DNA from: Agrobacterium sp. RAC06
GTDB lineage: Bacteria > Pseudomonadota > Alphaproteobacteria > Rhizobiales > Rhizobiaceae
Direction: 5' to 3'
DNA length: 64,000 nt
Assembly (NCBI RefSeq): GCF_001713475.1
Contig: NZ_CP016499.1
Location: 372,001 to 436,000 of the forward strand
Shown: one piece after another, positions 46,630 to 55,632 of the stretch
Layout: each line of letters begins with the position of its first letter
Position numbering within the stretch: the stretch's first letter is position 1
Notes under the pieces: generated by a model
The model's input: the letters and a program-made list of their open reading frames with translations, nothing else
Told to the model about the DNA's origin: nothing
Database searches by the model: none
Position numbers and translations under genes: made by a program

Positions 46630-48159
46630 ATGCCGTCATTGAAGGTCGGAATCGATATGGGAACGGTGCAGGGGGGACAGCCTGCCAAGCTCGATATCGA
46701 GGAGCTTCTCGCCACGCGCCTTTTGGTGCAGGGCAATTCGGGCTCGGGCAAGTCGCATCTGCTGCGCCGCCTGTTGGAGCAGTCTGCCCAGTGGGTGCAG
46801 CAGGTGATCATCGACCCCGAGGGTGACTTCGTCACGCTTTCCGACAAGTATGGCCATGTGGTCGTGGATGGCGAGCGCACTGAAGCCGAACTTGCCGGTA
46901 TCGCCGACCGCATCCGCCGCCACCGTGTTTCCTGCGTGCTGACGCTGGAAGGTCTCGATGTTGAGCAGCAGATGCGCGCCGCCGGCGCCTTCCTGAACGG
47001 TCTCTTCGATGCCGATCGCGAATTCTGGTATCCGGTGCTGGTCGTCGTCGACGAAGCGCAGATGTTTGCGCCTGCCGTCGGCGGCGATGTCTCCGAAGAC
47101 GCGCGCAAGATGTCGCTCGGCGCGATGACCAACCTGATGTGCCGTGGCCGTAAGCGTGGACTTGCGGGCGTGATCGCGACGCAGCGTCTGGCAAAGCTTG
47201 CGAAGAACGTTGCGGCCGAAGCCTCCAACTTCCTGATGGGGCGCACTTTCCTCGATATTGACATGGCGCGTGCAGCCGACCTGCTCGGCATGGACCGTCG
47301 CCAGGCGGAGATGTTCCGCGATCTGCAGCGCGGCAATTTCGTGGCGCTTGGTCCTGCCATGTCGCGTCGTCCGCTGCCGATCGTCATTGGGGCGGTAGAA
47401 ACGTCGGCGCGTTCGTCATCGCCCATGCTGATGCCACTGCCGGATGCACTGCCGGATGTCGAAGACCTGATCTTCACGCCGGACCCGGAAGAGTTCACAC
47501 GACCGATCGTGCGGCGTGCACCACCGGCGCCGCGTCCGACGACGGATATTCTGGCCGAACTCTCCCGCTCGACGCCGGCTTCACTGGCTCCCTCCTCGAG
47601 TGAGACGCCCAGCCGTGGCGCGGAAATGTCGGCCGAGGAGCGTGAGGACCGGCTATCCGCCGTGCTTGCCGAAATCCTCGGCGATCCGCAGGCCGCTTAC
47701 CGGACCGACAGCGTGCTCTACCAGGAGTTCCTGGTGCGCGCCCGCATGCGCCGCGTGTCCGGCCCGCCCATGCCGATGGGAGAATTCCGCCGTCGTGTCG
47801 CAATCGCCCGTGCCGGTGTGGACGAGGAGACAGCGGCGAGCGAGGGCTGGCAGACGGCGCTGTCGCTGTCCGTCCGCGTTTCCGACGATTTGCAGGGCGT
47901 GTTCCTGCTGCTTGCCAAGGCGGCGCTTCGCAATGAGGAGTGCCCCTCGGACCAACGCATTGCGAGAGCCTACGGCACCCATTCGGCGCGCCGTGCCCGG
48001 CGTCTTCTCGGCTATTTCGAGGAGCAGGGGCTGGTCGTCGTGCACACCGACTTTTCCGGCAAGCGCATCGTCGCCTTCCCTGATCTCGAAGCCGAGACGC
48101 AGCCCGGCGATCCGAACCAGGTGGATGCCGAGGAGCGGACGCCATCGGCTGCCGAGTGA
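46630..48159 (+). CDS. HerA/DUF87-like P-loop ATPase
   Basis: A 509-residue protein. Walker A is QGNSGSGKSHL (near residue 35-45), Walker B is VLVVVDEAQMFAP (near 140), and IIDPEGDFVTLSDKYGHVV and LMCRGRKRGLAGVIATQRLAKLAKNVAAEASNFLMGRTFLD mark the HerA/VirB4-like fold. The middle is a disordered Pro/Ser-rich linker (about 290-350). The last 150 residues have a winged-helix look (RARRLLGYFEEQGLVVVHTDF). The start may be the ATG at 46630 or the TTG at 46639, which has TGAGGA at better spacing. A DNA-pumping or repair role is inferred. Members of this group are widespread in Rhizobiales without a defined function. Confidence 0.83.
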   Translation: MPSLKVGIDMGTVQGGQPAKLDIEELLATRLLVQGNSGSGKSHLLRRLLEQSAQWVQQVIIDPEGDFVTLSDKYGHVVVDGERTEAELAGIADRIRRHRVSCVLTLEGLDVEQQMRAAGAFLNGLFDADREFWYPVLVVVDEAQMFAPAVGGDVSEDARKMSLGAMTNLMCRGRKRGLAGVIATQRLAKLAKNVAAEASNFLMGRTFLDIDMARAADLLGMDRRQAEMFRDLQRGNFVALGPAMSRRPLPIVIGAVETSARSSSPMLMPLPDALPDVEDLIFTPDPEEFTRPIVRRAPPAPRPTTDILAELSRSTPASLAPSSSETPSRGAEMSAEEREDRLSAVLAEILGDPQAAYRTDSVLYQEFLVRARMRRVSGPPMPMGEFRRRVAIARAGVDEETAASEGWQTALSLSVRVSDDLQGVFLLLAKAALRNEECPSDQRIARAYGTHSARRARRLLGYFEEQGLVVVHTDFSGKRIVAFPDLEAETQPGDPNQVDAEERTPSAAE

Positions 48160-48177
48160 GAGCCTGGCGGCTCTTTA

Positions 48178-48199
48178 CCGGGCGGCTTAGGCCGCCCGC
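48178..48199. terminator. Bidirectional hairpin between the HerA-like gene and pepT
   Basis: Stem CGGGCGGC (48179-48186) / GCCGCCCG (48191-48198), overlapping the pepT stop codon at its loop. CTCTT follows on plus. Confidence 0.55.
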
Positions 48200-49422
48200 T
48201 CTTCCCAGACTCGGACGAGAGCGACAATCGTCTCCACCGCCTTTTCCATGTCCTGAACGCTCACCCATTCGAGCGGTGAGTGATAGGCGTGGCCGCCGGT
48301 GTAGATGTTGGGGCAGGGCAGGCCCATGAAGGAGAGGCGCGAGCCGTCGGTGCCGCCACGAATGCTGTGGCGGACGGGTTCCAGTCCGACGCGGCGCACG
48401 GCTTCCTCGAGATTGTCCATGATCTCCGGATGGCGGTCGAGGACTTGCCGCATGTTGCGATACTGGTGCCTGACCGTGAGCGTGTGGTTCGAGCCCGGAT
48501 AGGTTGCCATGACCTCCTGGGTGATCTTCTCCAGCAGCTCTTCCTTCTCTTTCAGGCCGACTTCAGTGAAATCTCTGACAATGAGCTGCAGTCTGGCGCT
48601 TTCCATGCTGCCGGAGATGTCGACCGGGTGGATGAAGCCCTGGCGTCCGTCGGTGGTCTCCGGTGCGATGTCACGCGGCAGGCGGGCGACGATGTCGCTT
48701 GCGGCTTTGATGGCGTTCTCCATCTTGCCCTTGGCATAGCCTGGATGCATGGCGACGCCGGTGATCTCGATCACGACACCATCGGCGGAAAAGGTCTCGT
48801 TTTCGATCTCGCCGACCGTCGAGCCATCGAGCGTATAGGCGAAGCGGGCGCCGAGCTTTTCAAGGTCGACCTTGTCGGCGCCGCGACCGATTTCCTCGTC
48901 CGTCGTGAAGAGGATCTTGATCGTGCCGTGCCTGATGTCGGGGTTGGCCATGAGATGAGCGGCTGCCGTCATGATCTCGGCCACACCTGCCTTGTCGTCC
49001 GCGCCGAGCAGCGTCGTGCCGTCGGTGGTGACGATGTCGTTGCCGATCTGGTTCTTCAACTGCGGATGGGAGGCGACACGGATCACCTGGCTGGTGTCGC
49101 CGGTCAGCGTGATGTCGCCGCCCTGGTAGTTGCGCACCAGCTGCGGCTTGACGTTCGTGCCCGTGAAGTCGGGCGCCGTGTCCATGTGGCTGCAGAAGCA
49201 GATGACAGGCACGTCCCTGGCCGTGTTGGACGGGATCGTCGCATAGACATTGCCGTGTTCGTCGAGATGGGCGTCGGTGAGACCAAGCGCCAGGAGTTCG
49301 GTGACCAAAACGCGCCCGAGATCCTTCTGCTTCTCCGTCGAGGGCTGGCTGTCGGAGGCCGGATCGGACTGGGTGTCGATGACGACATAGCGGAGGAAGC
49401 GGTCGAGAACGGTGTCGGTCAT
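48187..49422 (-). CDS. pepT: Peptidase T (tripeptide aminopeptidase)
   Basis: A 411-residue M20-family metallopeptidase that removes the N-terminal residue of tripeptides. Zinc ligands and catalytic blocks are CSHMDTAPDF (H-x-D), GADDKAGVAEI, FTTDEEIGRGAD, and the late HAYHSPLEWVS. The ATG at 49422 gives the usual start MTDTVLDRFLRYV. A GTG at 49455 overlaps the stop of the upstream carboxypeptidase gene (GTGA) and could also be used, implying coupling. Confidence 0.93.
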   Translation of the reverse strand: MTDTVLDRFLRYVVIDTQSDPASDSQPSTEKQKDLGRVLVTELLALGLTDAHLDEHGNVYATIPSNTARDVPVICFCSHMDTAPDFTGTNVKPQLVRNYQGGDITLTGDTSQVIRVASHPQLKNQIGNDIVTTDGTTLLGADDKAGVAEIMTAAAHLMANPDIRHGTIKILFTTDEEIGRGADKVDLEKLGARFAYTLDGSTVGEIENETFSADGVVIEITGVAMHPGYAKGKMENAIKAASDIVARLPRDIAPETTDGRQGFIHPVDISGSMESARLQLIVRDFTEVGLKEKEELLEKITQEVMATYPGSNHTLTVRHQYRNMRQVLDRHPEIMDNLEEAVRRVGLEPVRHSIRGGTDGSRLSFMGLPCPNIYTGGHAYHSPLEWVSVQDMEKAVETIVALVRVWEERAA

Positions 49423-49451
49423 GGCAATGGCTTTCTTGGGGCTTCCTGTCG

Positions 49452-50294
49452 TCACTGGCTGGCTTTGGTTCCGAAGTGACGGTCGAACAGCGTGATCATT
49501 TCCTGCGTGCGAGCATTGGCGCTGTCAGCACCCAGAACCACGCCGATCAGGCGGCGGTCACCCTGGCTTGCCGATGTCACGATGTTGTAGCCCGAGGCAT
49601 TGGTGAAGCCGGTCTTGATCCCTTCGGCGCCCGGATACTGCACCAGGAAGGCGTTGTGACCGCGAAATTTCATGCTGCGGAAGGTCATGCCGCGCGAGGC
49701 GAACAGCTTGTACTCTTCGGGGAAGTCCCGCAGCAGCGCCAGACCAAGACGCGCCATGTCGGTGGCGGTCGTCACCTGGCGGGTGTCGGGCAAGCCCGAT
49801 GGATTGGTAAAGACGGTGCTGGTCATTCCCAGTTCGCGGGCTTTCGATGTCATCATCTGTCCGAAGGCTTCCTCCGAACCGGCAAGCGTTTCGGCAACGG
49901 CGGTCGCTGCGTCATTGGTCGAAAGCACGACCATGCCCATGACGGCTTCCTGCACGCTGATCGTGTTGCCGGCGCCGACTGCGAACTTGTAGGGCTCCTT
50001 GCCGTTTGCATTCTCGGACATAACGAGGCGCTCGGCCCACTTCAATCGTCCGGAATGCAAAGCCTCGAAGGTCAGATAGAGCGTCATCATCTTGGTCAGC
50101 GATGCCGGATAGAGAACCATATCGGCATTCTCAGCCTCGAGGATCGCACCGGTGCCAGCGTCGATGAGGATATGGGCATGGCCGGGTTTCTGGACTTCGG
50201 CCGCTGCCGGCGCAAACATCGAGAGCGTTACAGCGAAGGCGAGCAGGATACGGCGGGACAGGTCTGTCATCATCGAGGAAGAGACTTCTTTCAT
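49452..50294 (-). CDS. D-alanyl-D-alanine carboxypeptidase (S11 family)
   Basis: A 280-residue penicillin-binding protein acting in the periplasm on peptidoglycan stem peptides. The signal peptide ends near residue 32 (PAAAE). The catalytic motifs are SLTK (S65, K68), STND (SxN type) and KTG in GIKTGFTNASG. Compared with E. coli DacA (about 400 residues) the C-terminal membrane-anchor domain is missing, so this is a soluble short form. The start could be ATG at 50294 or one of two ATGs eight codons later. It lies upstream of pepT on the same strand. Confidence 0.92.
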   Translation of the reverse strand: MKEVSSSMMTDLSRRILLAFAVTLSMFAPAAAEVQKPGHAHILIDAGTGAILEAENADMVLYPASLTKMMTLYLTFEALHSGRLKWAERLVMSENANGKEPYKFAVGAGNTISVQEAVMGMVVLSTNDAATAVAETLAGSEEAFGQMMTSKARELGMTSTVFTNPSGLPDTRQVTTATDMARLGLALLRDFPEEYKLFASRGMTFRSMKFRGHNAFLVQYPGAEGIKTGFTNASGYNIVTSASQGDRRLIGVVLGADSANARTQEMITLFDRHFGTKASQ

Positions 50295-50627
50295 GGAGGA
50301 TGGTATGGGGGATAGCGAACTTCTGTGCCTCTGTCAGCCTTTGCAGGCGCTATCGCCCGGTTTTCCGCCAGAGAATGGGCAGATGCTACAGTCACTCTTT
50401 CGTCACACACGCTCCTGATAACGTGTTGACATTTCTCACGCACCCCACTAATGACGCCCCAACGCCGGGCCGAAACGCCCGGTGTTTGTTTTGACATGTC
50501 CCGTGGTTTTCTCCGTTCGCTGACGTGAGAATCCTGTCGGAGCCTCGGAAACGGAGGCTCAGAGGAGGGCGTGTTTCCTTAAGCGGCTTGGTAACAAACC
50601 GCTGTAACCTGTTGAGAGGAAATACGG
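50295..50627 (+). other. 333-bp divergent region with rpsD leader
   Basis: No gene is seen. It contains the rpsD promoter and at least three hairpins in the leader (see the promoter and findings): CCGGGC-CGAAAC-GCCCGG followed by a T-rich tract (50465-50490), GAGCCTC/GAGGCTC (50540-50560) and AGCGGCTTG/CAAACCGCT with one bulge (50583-50603). Confidence 0.55.
50426..50454 (+). promoter_or_regulatory. rpsD promoter
   Basis: TTGACA (50426-50431), a 17-base spacer, then TAATGA (50449-50454). Transcription would begin near 50461, just before a hairpin. Confidence 0.6.
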
Positions 50628-51245
50628 ATGAGCAAGCGCGCATCTTCCAAGTACAAAATTGACCGCCGTATGGGCGAAAACATCTGGGGCCGTCCGAAGT
50701 CCCCGGTGAACCGCCGCGAATACGGCCCTGGCCAGCACGGCCAGCGCCGCAAGGGCAAGCTTTCCGACTTCGGCGTGCAGCTGCGCGCCAAGCAGAAGCT
50801 CAAGGGCTACTACGGCGATATCCGCGAGAAGCAGTTCCGCGCCACCTACGACGAAGCCAACCGTCGCAAGGGTGACACCGGCGAAAACCTGATCGGCCTG
50901 CTCGAGTCGCGTCTGGACGCCATCGTCTACCGCGCCAAGTTCGTACCGACGGTCTTTGCTGCCCGCCAGTTCGTCAACCACGGCCACGTCACTGTCAACG
51001 GCGTTCGCGTCAACATCGGTTCGTACCGCTGCAAGGCCGGCGACGTCATCGAAGTTCGCCAGAAGTCGAAGCAGATGGTCACTGTTCTGGAATCGGTATC
51101 GCTCGCTGAGCGTGACGTTCCTGACTACATCGAAGTCGACCACAACAAGATGGTTGCCACCTTCGTTCGCGTTCCTGGCCTTTCGGATGTTCCGTATGCG
51201 GTCATCATGGAGCCGAACCTGGTCGTCGAATTCTACTCGCGCTAA
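50628..51245 (+). CDS. rpsD: 30S ribosomal protein S4
   Basis: A 205-residue ribosomal protein that nucleates 30S assembly and can act as a translational repressor in other bacteria. It starts [22 protein letters not shown] and has the S4 RNA-binding fold with the clear S4 domain [38 protein letters not shown] (about 91-130). AGAGGAAA precedes the ATG. It stands alone rather than in the alpha operon, as in other rhizobia, and is read from a long structured leader. Confidence 0.98.
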   Translation: MSKRASSKYKIDRRMGENIWGRPKSPVNRREYGPGQHGQRRKGKLSDFGVQLRAKQKLKGYYGDIREKQFRATYDEANRRKGDTGENLIGLLESRLDAIVYRAKFVPTVFAARQFVNHGHVTVNGVRVNIGSYRCKAGDVIEVRQKSKQMVTVLESVSLAERDVPDYIEVDHNKMVATFVRVPGLSDVPYAVIMEPNLVVEFYSR

Positions 51246-51268
51246 TTGCTCGCGAGACGGATTTGTGG

Positions 51269-51300
51269 AAAGCCGCCCTTCGGGGCGGCTTTTTCTGTTT
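51269..51300 (+). terminator. Terminator of rpsD
   Basis: Stem AAGCCGCCC (51270-51278) / GGGCGGCTT (51283-51291), then TTTCTGTTT. Confidence 0.9.
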
Positions 51301-51358
51301 GCAGTGCAGCGTTCACCGGGAAAGATGACGGGGTACGAACGCGGGTAAGGGGAACGAC

Positions 51359-52285
51359 ATGGATCTGCAGCTGATCGCCGACGAGATTGTCAGTGCGCTC
51401 GAACCGCGCCTTGGCGAGGGCAAGGTGGCCGACTACATTCCCGAGCTCGCGCGTGTCGATCCGAAGCAGTTCGGGATCGCGATCACCACCGTCGACGGGA
51501 AAACCTTCAAGGCCGGCCATGCCGATACGGCCTTTTCGATCCAGAGCATTTCCAAGGTCTTCATGCTGACGCTGGCACTCGGCAAGGCGGGCGAATCGAT
51601 CTGGAAGCGGGTGGGGCGCGAGCCGTCCGGCTCCTCTTTTAATTCCATCGTACAGCTCGAACACGAGCACGGCATCCCGCGTAATCCCTTCATCAATGCC
51701 GGTGCGATCGTTGTCACCGACATGGTGCTTGCGGGCCATGCACCGCGCGAGGCCATCGGCGAGTATCTGCGCTTCATGCGCTATCTCGCCGATGACGAGA
51801 CACTGTCGATCGACGAGAAGGTGGCCCAGTCGGAGCAGCGCACCGGCTATCGCAACTTTGCGCTCGCCAATTTCATGCGCGGCTTCGGCAATCTGCAGCA
51901 TCCGGTCGAGCACACGCTCGGGGTCTATTTCCACCAATGCGCGCTGGCGCTGTCCTGCGTCCAGCTTTCCCATGCAGGCTTGTTTCTCGCCAATCGCGGC
52001 ACCAATCCGCTGAGCGGCTTTTCTGTCGTCTCGCCGAAGCGGGCGCGCCGCATCAACGCCTTGATGCTGATGTGCGGCCATTACGACGGCTCGGGCGATT
52101 TCGCCTATCATGTCGGTCTGCCGGGCAAGTCGGGCGTCGGCGGTGGCATCCTTGCCGTCGCTCCGGGCAAGGCGTCGATCGCCGTCTGGTCGCCCGGGCT
52201 GAACAAGGTCGGCAATTCGGCGCTCGGCTCGGCAGCGCTTGAAATGCTCGCCACCCGCACGGGCTGGTCCGTCTTCGGGACTTGA
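51359..52285 (+). CDS. glsA: Glutaminase
   Basis: A 308-residue serine-dependent beta-lactamase-fold glutaminase converting glutamine to glutamate and ammonia. The catalytic pair is in SISK (S63, K66). Other family motifs are [52 protein letters not shown]. The ATG at 51359 has AGGGGAA upstream. It lies between rpsD and ttcA without obvious operon links. Confidence 0.94.
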   Translation: MDLQLIADEIVSALEPRLGEGKVADYIPELARVDPKQFGIAITTVDGKTFKAGHADTAFSIQSISKVFMLTLALGKAGESIWKRVGREPSGSSFNSIVQLEHEHGIPRNPFINAGAIVVTDMVLAGHAPREAIGEYLRFMRYLADDETLSIDEKVAQSEQRTGYRNFALANFMRGFGNLQHPVEHTLGVYFHQCALALSCVQLSHAGLFLANRGTNPLSGFSVVSPKRARRINALMLMCGHYDGSGDFAYHVGLPGKSGVGGGILAVAPGKASIAVWSPGLNKVGNSALGSAALEMLATRTGWSVFGT

Positions 52286-52343
52286 TCTTGCCGGTCGCAA
52301 AGGGCATTGGAGAGCCGAACAGCCGCCGAGGCCGGAGCCGAAG

Positions 52344-53249
52344 ATGAACCTCGTCAACATGATCGACAGTCAGAATGCCGCCTTGCTCGAGGGTGAAGGC
52401 GAGGATGAGCTTGATCTCTCGACGGTGCATCCGGTCTTCACTAGGGCACCGCGCTCGGTCTCGTTCAACAAGCTGCGCAAGCGGCTGATCCGCCAGGTGC
52501 GCCAGGCAATGTCTGACTTCGACATGCTCAAAGGTCAGAAGCGGTGGCTGGTCGGTCTGTCGGGAGGCAAGGACAGCTACGGCCTGCTGGCGATCCTGCT
52601 CGATCTGCAATGGCGTGGCTTGCTGCCGGTCGAACTGGTCGCCTGCAATCTCGACCAGGGGCAGCCGAATTTTCCGAAGCATGTCCTGCCCGAATATCTA
52701 GCCTCAATCGGTGTGAAACATCGCATCGAGTATCGCGATACCTATTCGATCGTGAAGGAGAAGGTCCCCAGCGGCGGCACCTATTGCTCGCTCTGTTCGC
52801 GGCTGCGTCGCGGCAACCTCTACCGGATCGCCCGCGAAGAGGGCTGCGATGCGCTGGTGCTCGGCCATCACCGCGAGGACATTCTCGAAACCTTCTTCAT
52901 GAACTTCTTCCATGGTGGCCGCCTCTCGGCCATGCCGGCCAAGCTGTTGAACGACGAGAAGGATCTCTTCGTCCTGCGTCCGCTGGCTTATGCCGCGGAA
53001 GAGGACATGGCGCGTTTTGCGCAGGCCATGGAATTCCCGATCATTCCCTGCGACCTCTGCGGATCGCAGGACGGTCTGCAGCGCAATGCGATGAAGGAGA
53101 TGCTGGCTGGTATCGAAGCGAAGATGCCCGGTCGCAAGGATGCGATGCTGCGCGCGCTTGCCCATGTCGATCCCTCGCATCTGCTCGACCCGAAGCTCTT
53201 CGATTTTGCCGGGCTCGCTGTCATGACGCCGTCACAGACGGACGGCTAA
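52344..53249 (+). CDS. ttcA: tRNA 2-thiocytidine(32) synthetase
   Basis: A 301-residue ATP-dependent, Fe-S-containing enzyme that thiolates cytidine 32 of tRNA. The PP-loop is SGGKDS. The Fe-S-binding cysteines lie in [13 protein letters not shown] and [15 protein letters not shown], and [16 protein letters not shown] is the conserved middle block. The ATG at 52344 with GGAG upstream is used, and the earlier ATG at 52239 lies inside glsA. With trmJ elsewhere in this window, two position-32 modifying enzymes are encoded. Confidence 0.95.
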   Translation: MNLVNMIDSQNAALLEGEGEDELDLSTVHPVFTRAPRSVSFNKLRKRLIRQVRQAMSDFDMLKGQKRWLVGLSGGKDSYGLLAILLDLQWRGLLPVELVACNLDQGQPNFPKHVLPEYLASIGVKHRIEYRDTYSIVKEKVPSGGTYCSLCSRLRRGNLYRIAREEGCDALVLGHHREDILETFFMNFFHGGRLSAMPAKLLNDEKDLFVLRPLAYAAEEDMARFAQAMEFPIIPCDLCGSQDGLQRNAMKEMLAGIEAKMPGRKDAMLRALAHVDPSHLLDPKLFDFAGLAVMTPSQTDG

Positions 53250-53386
53250 GAACGACCACCTTCAACCTCAAGACCCCAAGACAGATCTTCATGCAAGGGC
53301 TCCAAGGAATGCCAAGTGGCGATCCGCGAGAGCTCGACGTATGTCTGTCATCCTGGCGTCTAGGCAGTGCAAGACGGACCAAGTGC

Positions 53387-54217
53387 ATGACTTTTCGCGA
53401 CAGTGATCTCTTCGATATCCTCGACCTTGTCAGGACGGCCGGGCAGAGGGAGATCCTTCCGAGGTTCCGCCGCTTCGATGCGCCCGATATCGTCGAAAAG
53501 AAGTCCTCGATCGATCTTGTAACCGATGCGGATCTCAAGACCGAGGCCTATCTCACGGCAGAGCTTCTGAAGCGATGGCCGGAGGCGCTGGTCGTCGGAG
53601 AGGAGGCCTGTGAAAGCAATCCGGCGCTCGTATCCGCTCTGCCCGATGCAGACCTGGCGTTTGTCATCGACCCCGTGGACGGGACCTTCAATTTTCAGGC
53701 TGGTTTGCCGGTCTTCGGGACTAACCTTGCCGTGGTCAAAAGGGGCGAGACGATCGCGGCATTGATCCATGACTGCGTGCTCGCTGACACGCTGGTCGCG
53801 AGCAAGGGTGCGGGCGCGCGCTGGCTGAGGGCCGACGGCACTGTGGCCGCGATCCGGGTTGCCGCGGCGACGGAACTTTCGATGATGGTGGGCACGATAT
53901 CGATCAATGACATCGGCGAGGAAGAGCGTCGGCGTATCGCCGGCAATCTGGCGCAAACCAGGATGGCCTTCGCCTATAACTGCTCGGCCTACGAATACTG
54001 GCTTGTCGCAACCGGCAAGGTTCACTTCATCGGGCACCACAAGCTGATGCCGTGGGATCATCTTGCTGGCGTTCTTCTGCATGAGGAAGCCGGTGGCGTG
54101 ACGAGGAGGTTTGACGGCTCGCCCTATCTGCCCGGGCAAACGACCGGTGGCATTCTCAGTGCACCGGATGCCGATAGCTGGGAGATGATCCTGTCGAGAG
54201 TGGTTCTTGCGAGCTAG
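53387..54217 (+). CDS. Inositol monophosphatase-family phosphatase 1
   Basis: A 276-residue Mg2+-dependent phosphatase. The metal-binding motifs are GEEACES (with E), DPVDGTFNF and WDHLAGVLLHEEAGG. It begins MTFRDSDLFDILDLVRTAG. The frame is open 843 bases further upstream across ttcA, but that part is antiparallel-free shadow reading in another frame of ttcA. It is a close paralogue of the gene at 57013-57840. Substrate may be inositol phosphate, fructose-1,6-bisphosphate or PAP, not determined. Confidence 0.86.
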   Translation: MTFRDSDLFDILDLVRTAGQREILPRFRRFDAPDIVEKKSSIDLVTDADLKTEAYLTAELLKRWPEALVVGEEACESNPALVSALPDADLAFVIDPVDGTFNFQAGLPVFGTNLAVVKRGETIAALIHDCVLADTLVASKGAGARWLRADGTVAAIRVAAATELSMMVGTISINDIGEEERRRIAGNLAQTRMAFAYNCSAYEYWLVATGKVHFIGHHKLMPWDHLAGVLLHEEAGGVTRRFDGSPYLPGQTTGGILSAPDADSWEMILSRVVLAS

Positions 54218-54426
54218 GGCGATTTGCGATGGGTCGTTGGCGGGCTGCCTCCGGGTGGCTCGATCGGCAGGTCCCAGGTCTGTCGCAAACAAGACACAGG
54301 AAATGTCAGTATTTCCGGAAGTGCTTGTGACTTTGGCTGGACTGTGTCGGAGCCTTCTTGCACATTGCGGGTCAACGAAGATCCTTGAGCCTTGCTCTAG
54401 GTTTCGAGCAGTGCGTAGGAGTAGGA

Positions 54427-55632
54427 ATGTCTGAGGTCGCTCAGCCTTCGGTGTCGAGACGTGCCGTCTTTCTCGTCGGAGGATATGAACGCAACGATGC
54501 TGCAGGCTTCTTTCGGCGCATCGGTCGCGAAATGGAGCGCTTCTGCAAGTGCTGGTCGGTCGAAGCCAAGCTGGGGGTACCGGTCGAAGCGACCGGCACC
54601 ATGGCAATGACTGCGGTGGCCGATTATCGCGGGCCCGACGGTGCCTGCCGATCCGAGATCACTTTTTTGAGTTTCGACGATATCGTCAAGCATGATGGGG
54701 CCAGACCGTTCATCTCGCGGCTCTTTGCCTATCTCATTGCGTTCATCGACTATGTCGTCTCTGGAACGATGTTCCGCTTCTTTGCCACCAACTGGCGCTT
54801 CGCACTCTATTTCCTCTATCCCCTCGTCATGCTGGGGCTGTTCGTCTGGTTCGGGACGATCGCTTACCGTCTCGTGGACTGGATCGGGCTTCCCGGTGAC
54901 CCGCTTCTGCCGGGACTTGCCGGCCTTGCTGTCATCTATGCTCTCGGGCGTTATGTCGGCCGCCGCTATTTCGTCTATCATCTCATGGATCTCTGGTCGT
55001 GCAGCCGCGAGCACCTCCATTGCCGGCGCCCCAGCATGGATCAGCGGATCGATACCTGGGCCGCGTTGATTTCGCAGCGCATTGCGCAATCGGCCTATGA
55101 CGAAGTCCTGCTTGTCGGGCATTCGACGGGCGGCGCTCTCATCCTCGATGTCGCTCACCAACTGGCCGAGAGGCTGGTGGCTGAGGGCAGGCCCGTCGAC
55201 TTCCAGCTGGTCACCGTCGGCTCGACATCGCTCAAGGTTGCGCTGCACCCGGCAGCATCTCGGGCACGTGCGCGACTTGAGGTGCTTGCCCGTCATCCCG
55301 GCATCCGCTGGACAGAGTTCCAGGCGCTGACCGACATCATCAACTTCTACAAATGCGATCCTTACGCCCGGGCTGGTCTCAAACATCAGCGGGCTGATCA
55401 GTTCCCGCGGCAGTTCCAGGTGCGCATTCGCGACATGCTCGAGCGGGAGACCTATCGGCGCGTGAAGAAGAACTTCTTCCGCGTTCACTATCAGTTTATC
55501 TCGGCCAATAGCCGCCGGTATTTCTACGATTTCTTCATGATCTGCTGTGGCACCCGGCCGATCGAAGCCGTAAGAGGCGATAGGCTGCCGCTATCGGCAG
55601 AGGCAGGCAAGACGGTAGAGGCGACTTCATGA
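54427..55632 (+). CDS. Two-helix membrane serine-hydrolase-like protein 1
   Basis: A 401-residue protein. Residues 1-100 open with RRAVFLVGGYERNDAAGFFRRIGREMERF, a lipase/PGAP1-like entry strand. Two membrane helices lie at about 125-150 and 162-180. The soluble part contains EVLLVGHSTGGALILDVAH, a nucleophile elbow G-x-S-x-G, and later TEFQALTDIINFYKCDPYA and FFRVHYQFISANSRRYFYDFF. TAGGAG lies 5 bases before the ATG. It overlaps the next gene (ATGA). It is a clear paralogue of the protein at 60025-61182. The family is not recognised. A membrane-bound lipid or ester hydrolase is the best guess. Confidence 0.65.
   Translation: MSEVAQPSVSRRAVFLVGGYERNDAAGFFRRIGREMERFCKCWSVEAKLGVPVEATGTMAMTAVADYRGPDGACRSEITFLSFDDIVKHDGARPFISRLFAYLIAFIDYVVSGTMFRFFATNWRFALYFLYPLVMLGLFVWFGTIAYRLVDWIGLPGDPLLPGLAGLAVIYALGRYVGRRYFVYHLMDLWSCSREHLHCRRPSMDQRIDTWAALISQRIAQSAYDEVLLVGHSTGGALILDVAHQLAERLVAEGRPVDFQLVTVGSTSLKVALHPAASRARARLEVLARHPGIRWTEFQALTDIINFYKCDPYARAGLKHQRADQFPRQFQVRIRDMLERETYRRVKKNFFRVHYQFISANSRRYFYDFFMICCGTRPIEAVRGDRLPLSAEAGKTVEATS

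Noticed and set aside
52544..53386. Upstream 281-codon extension of the IMPase 1 frame
   Set aside because: It overlaps ttcA in another frame, has no family similarity, and the IMPase starts naturally at 53387.
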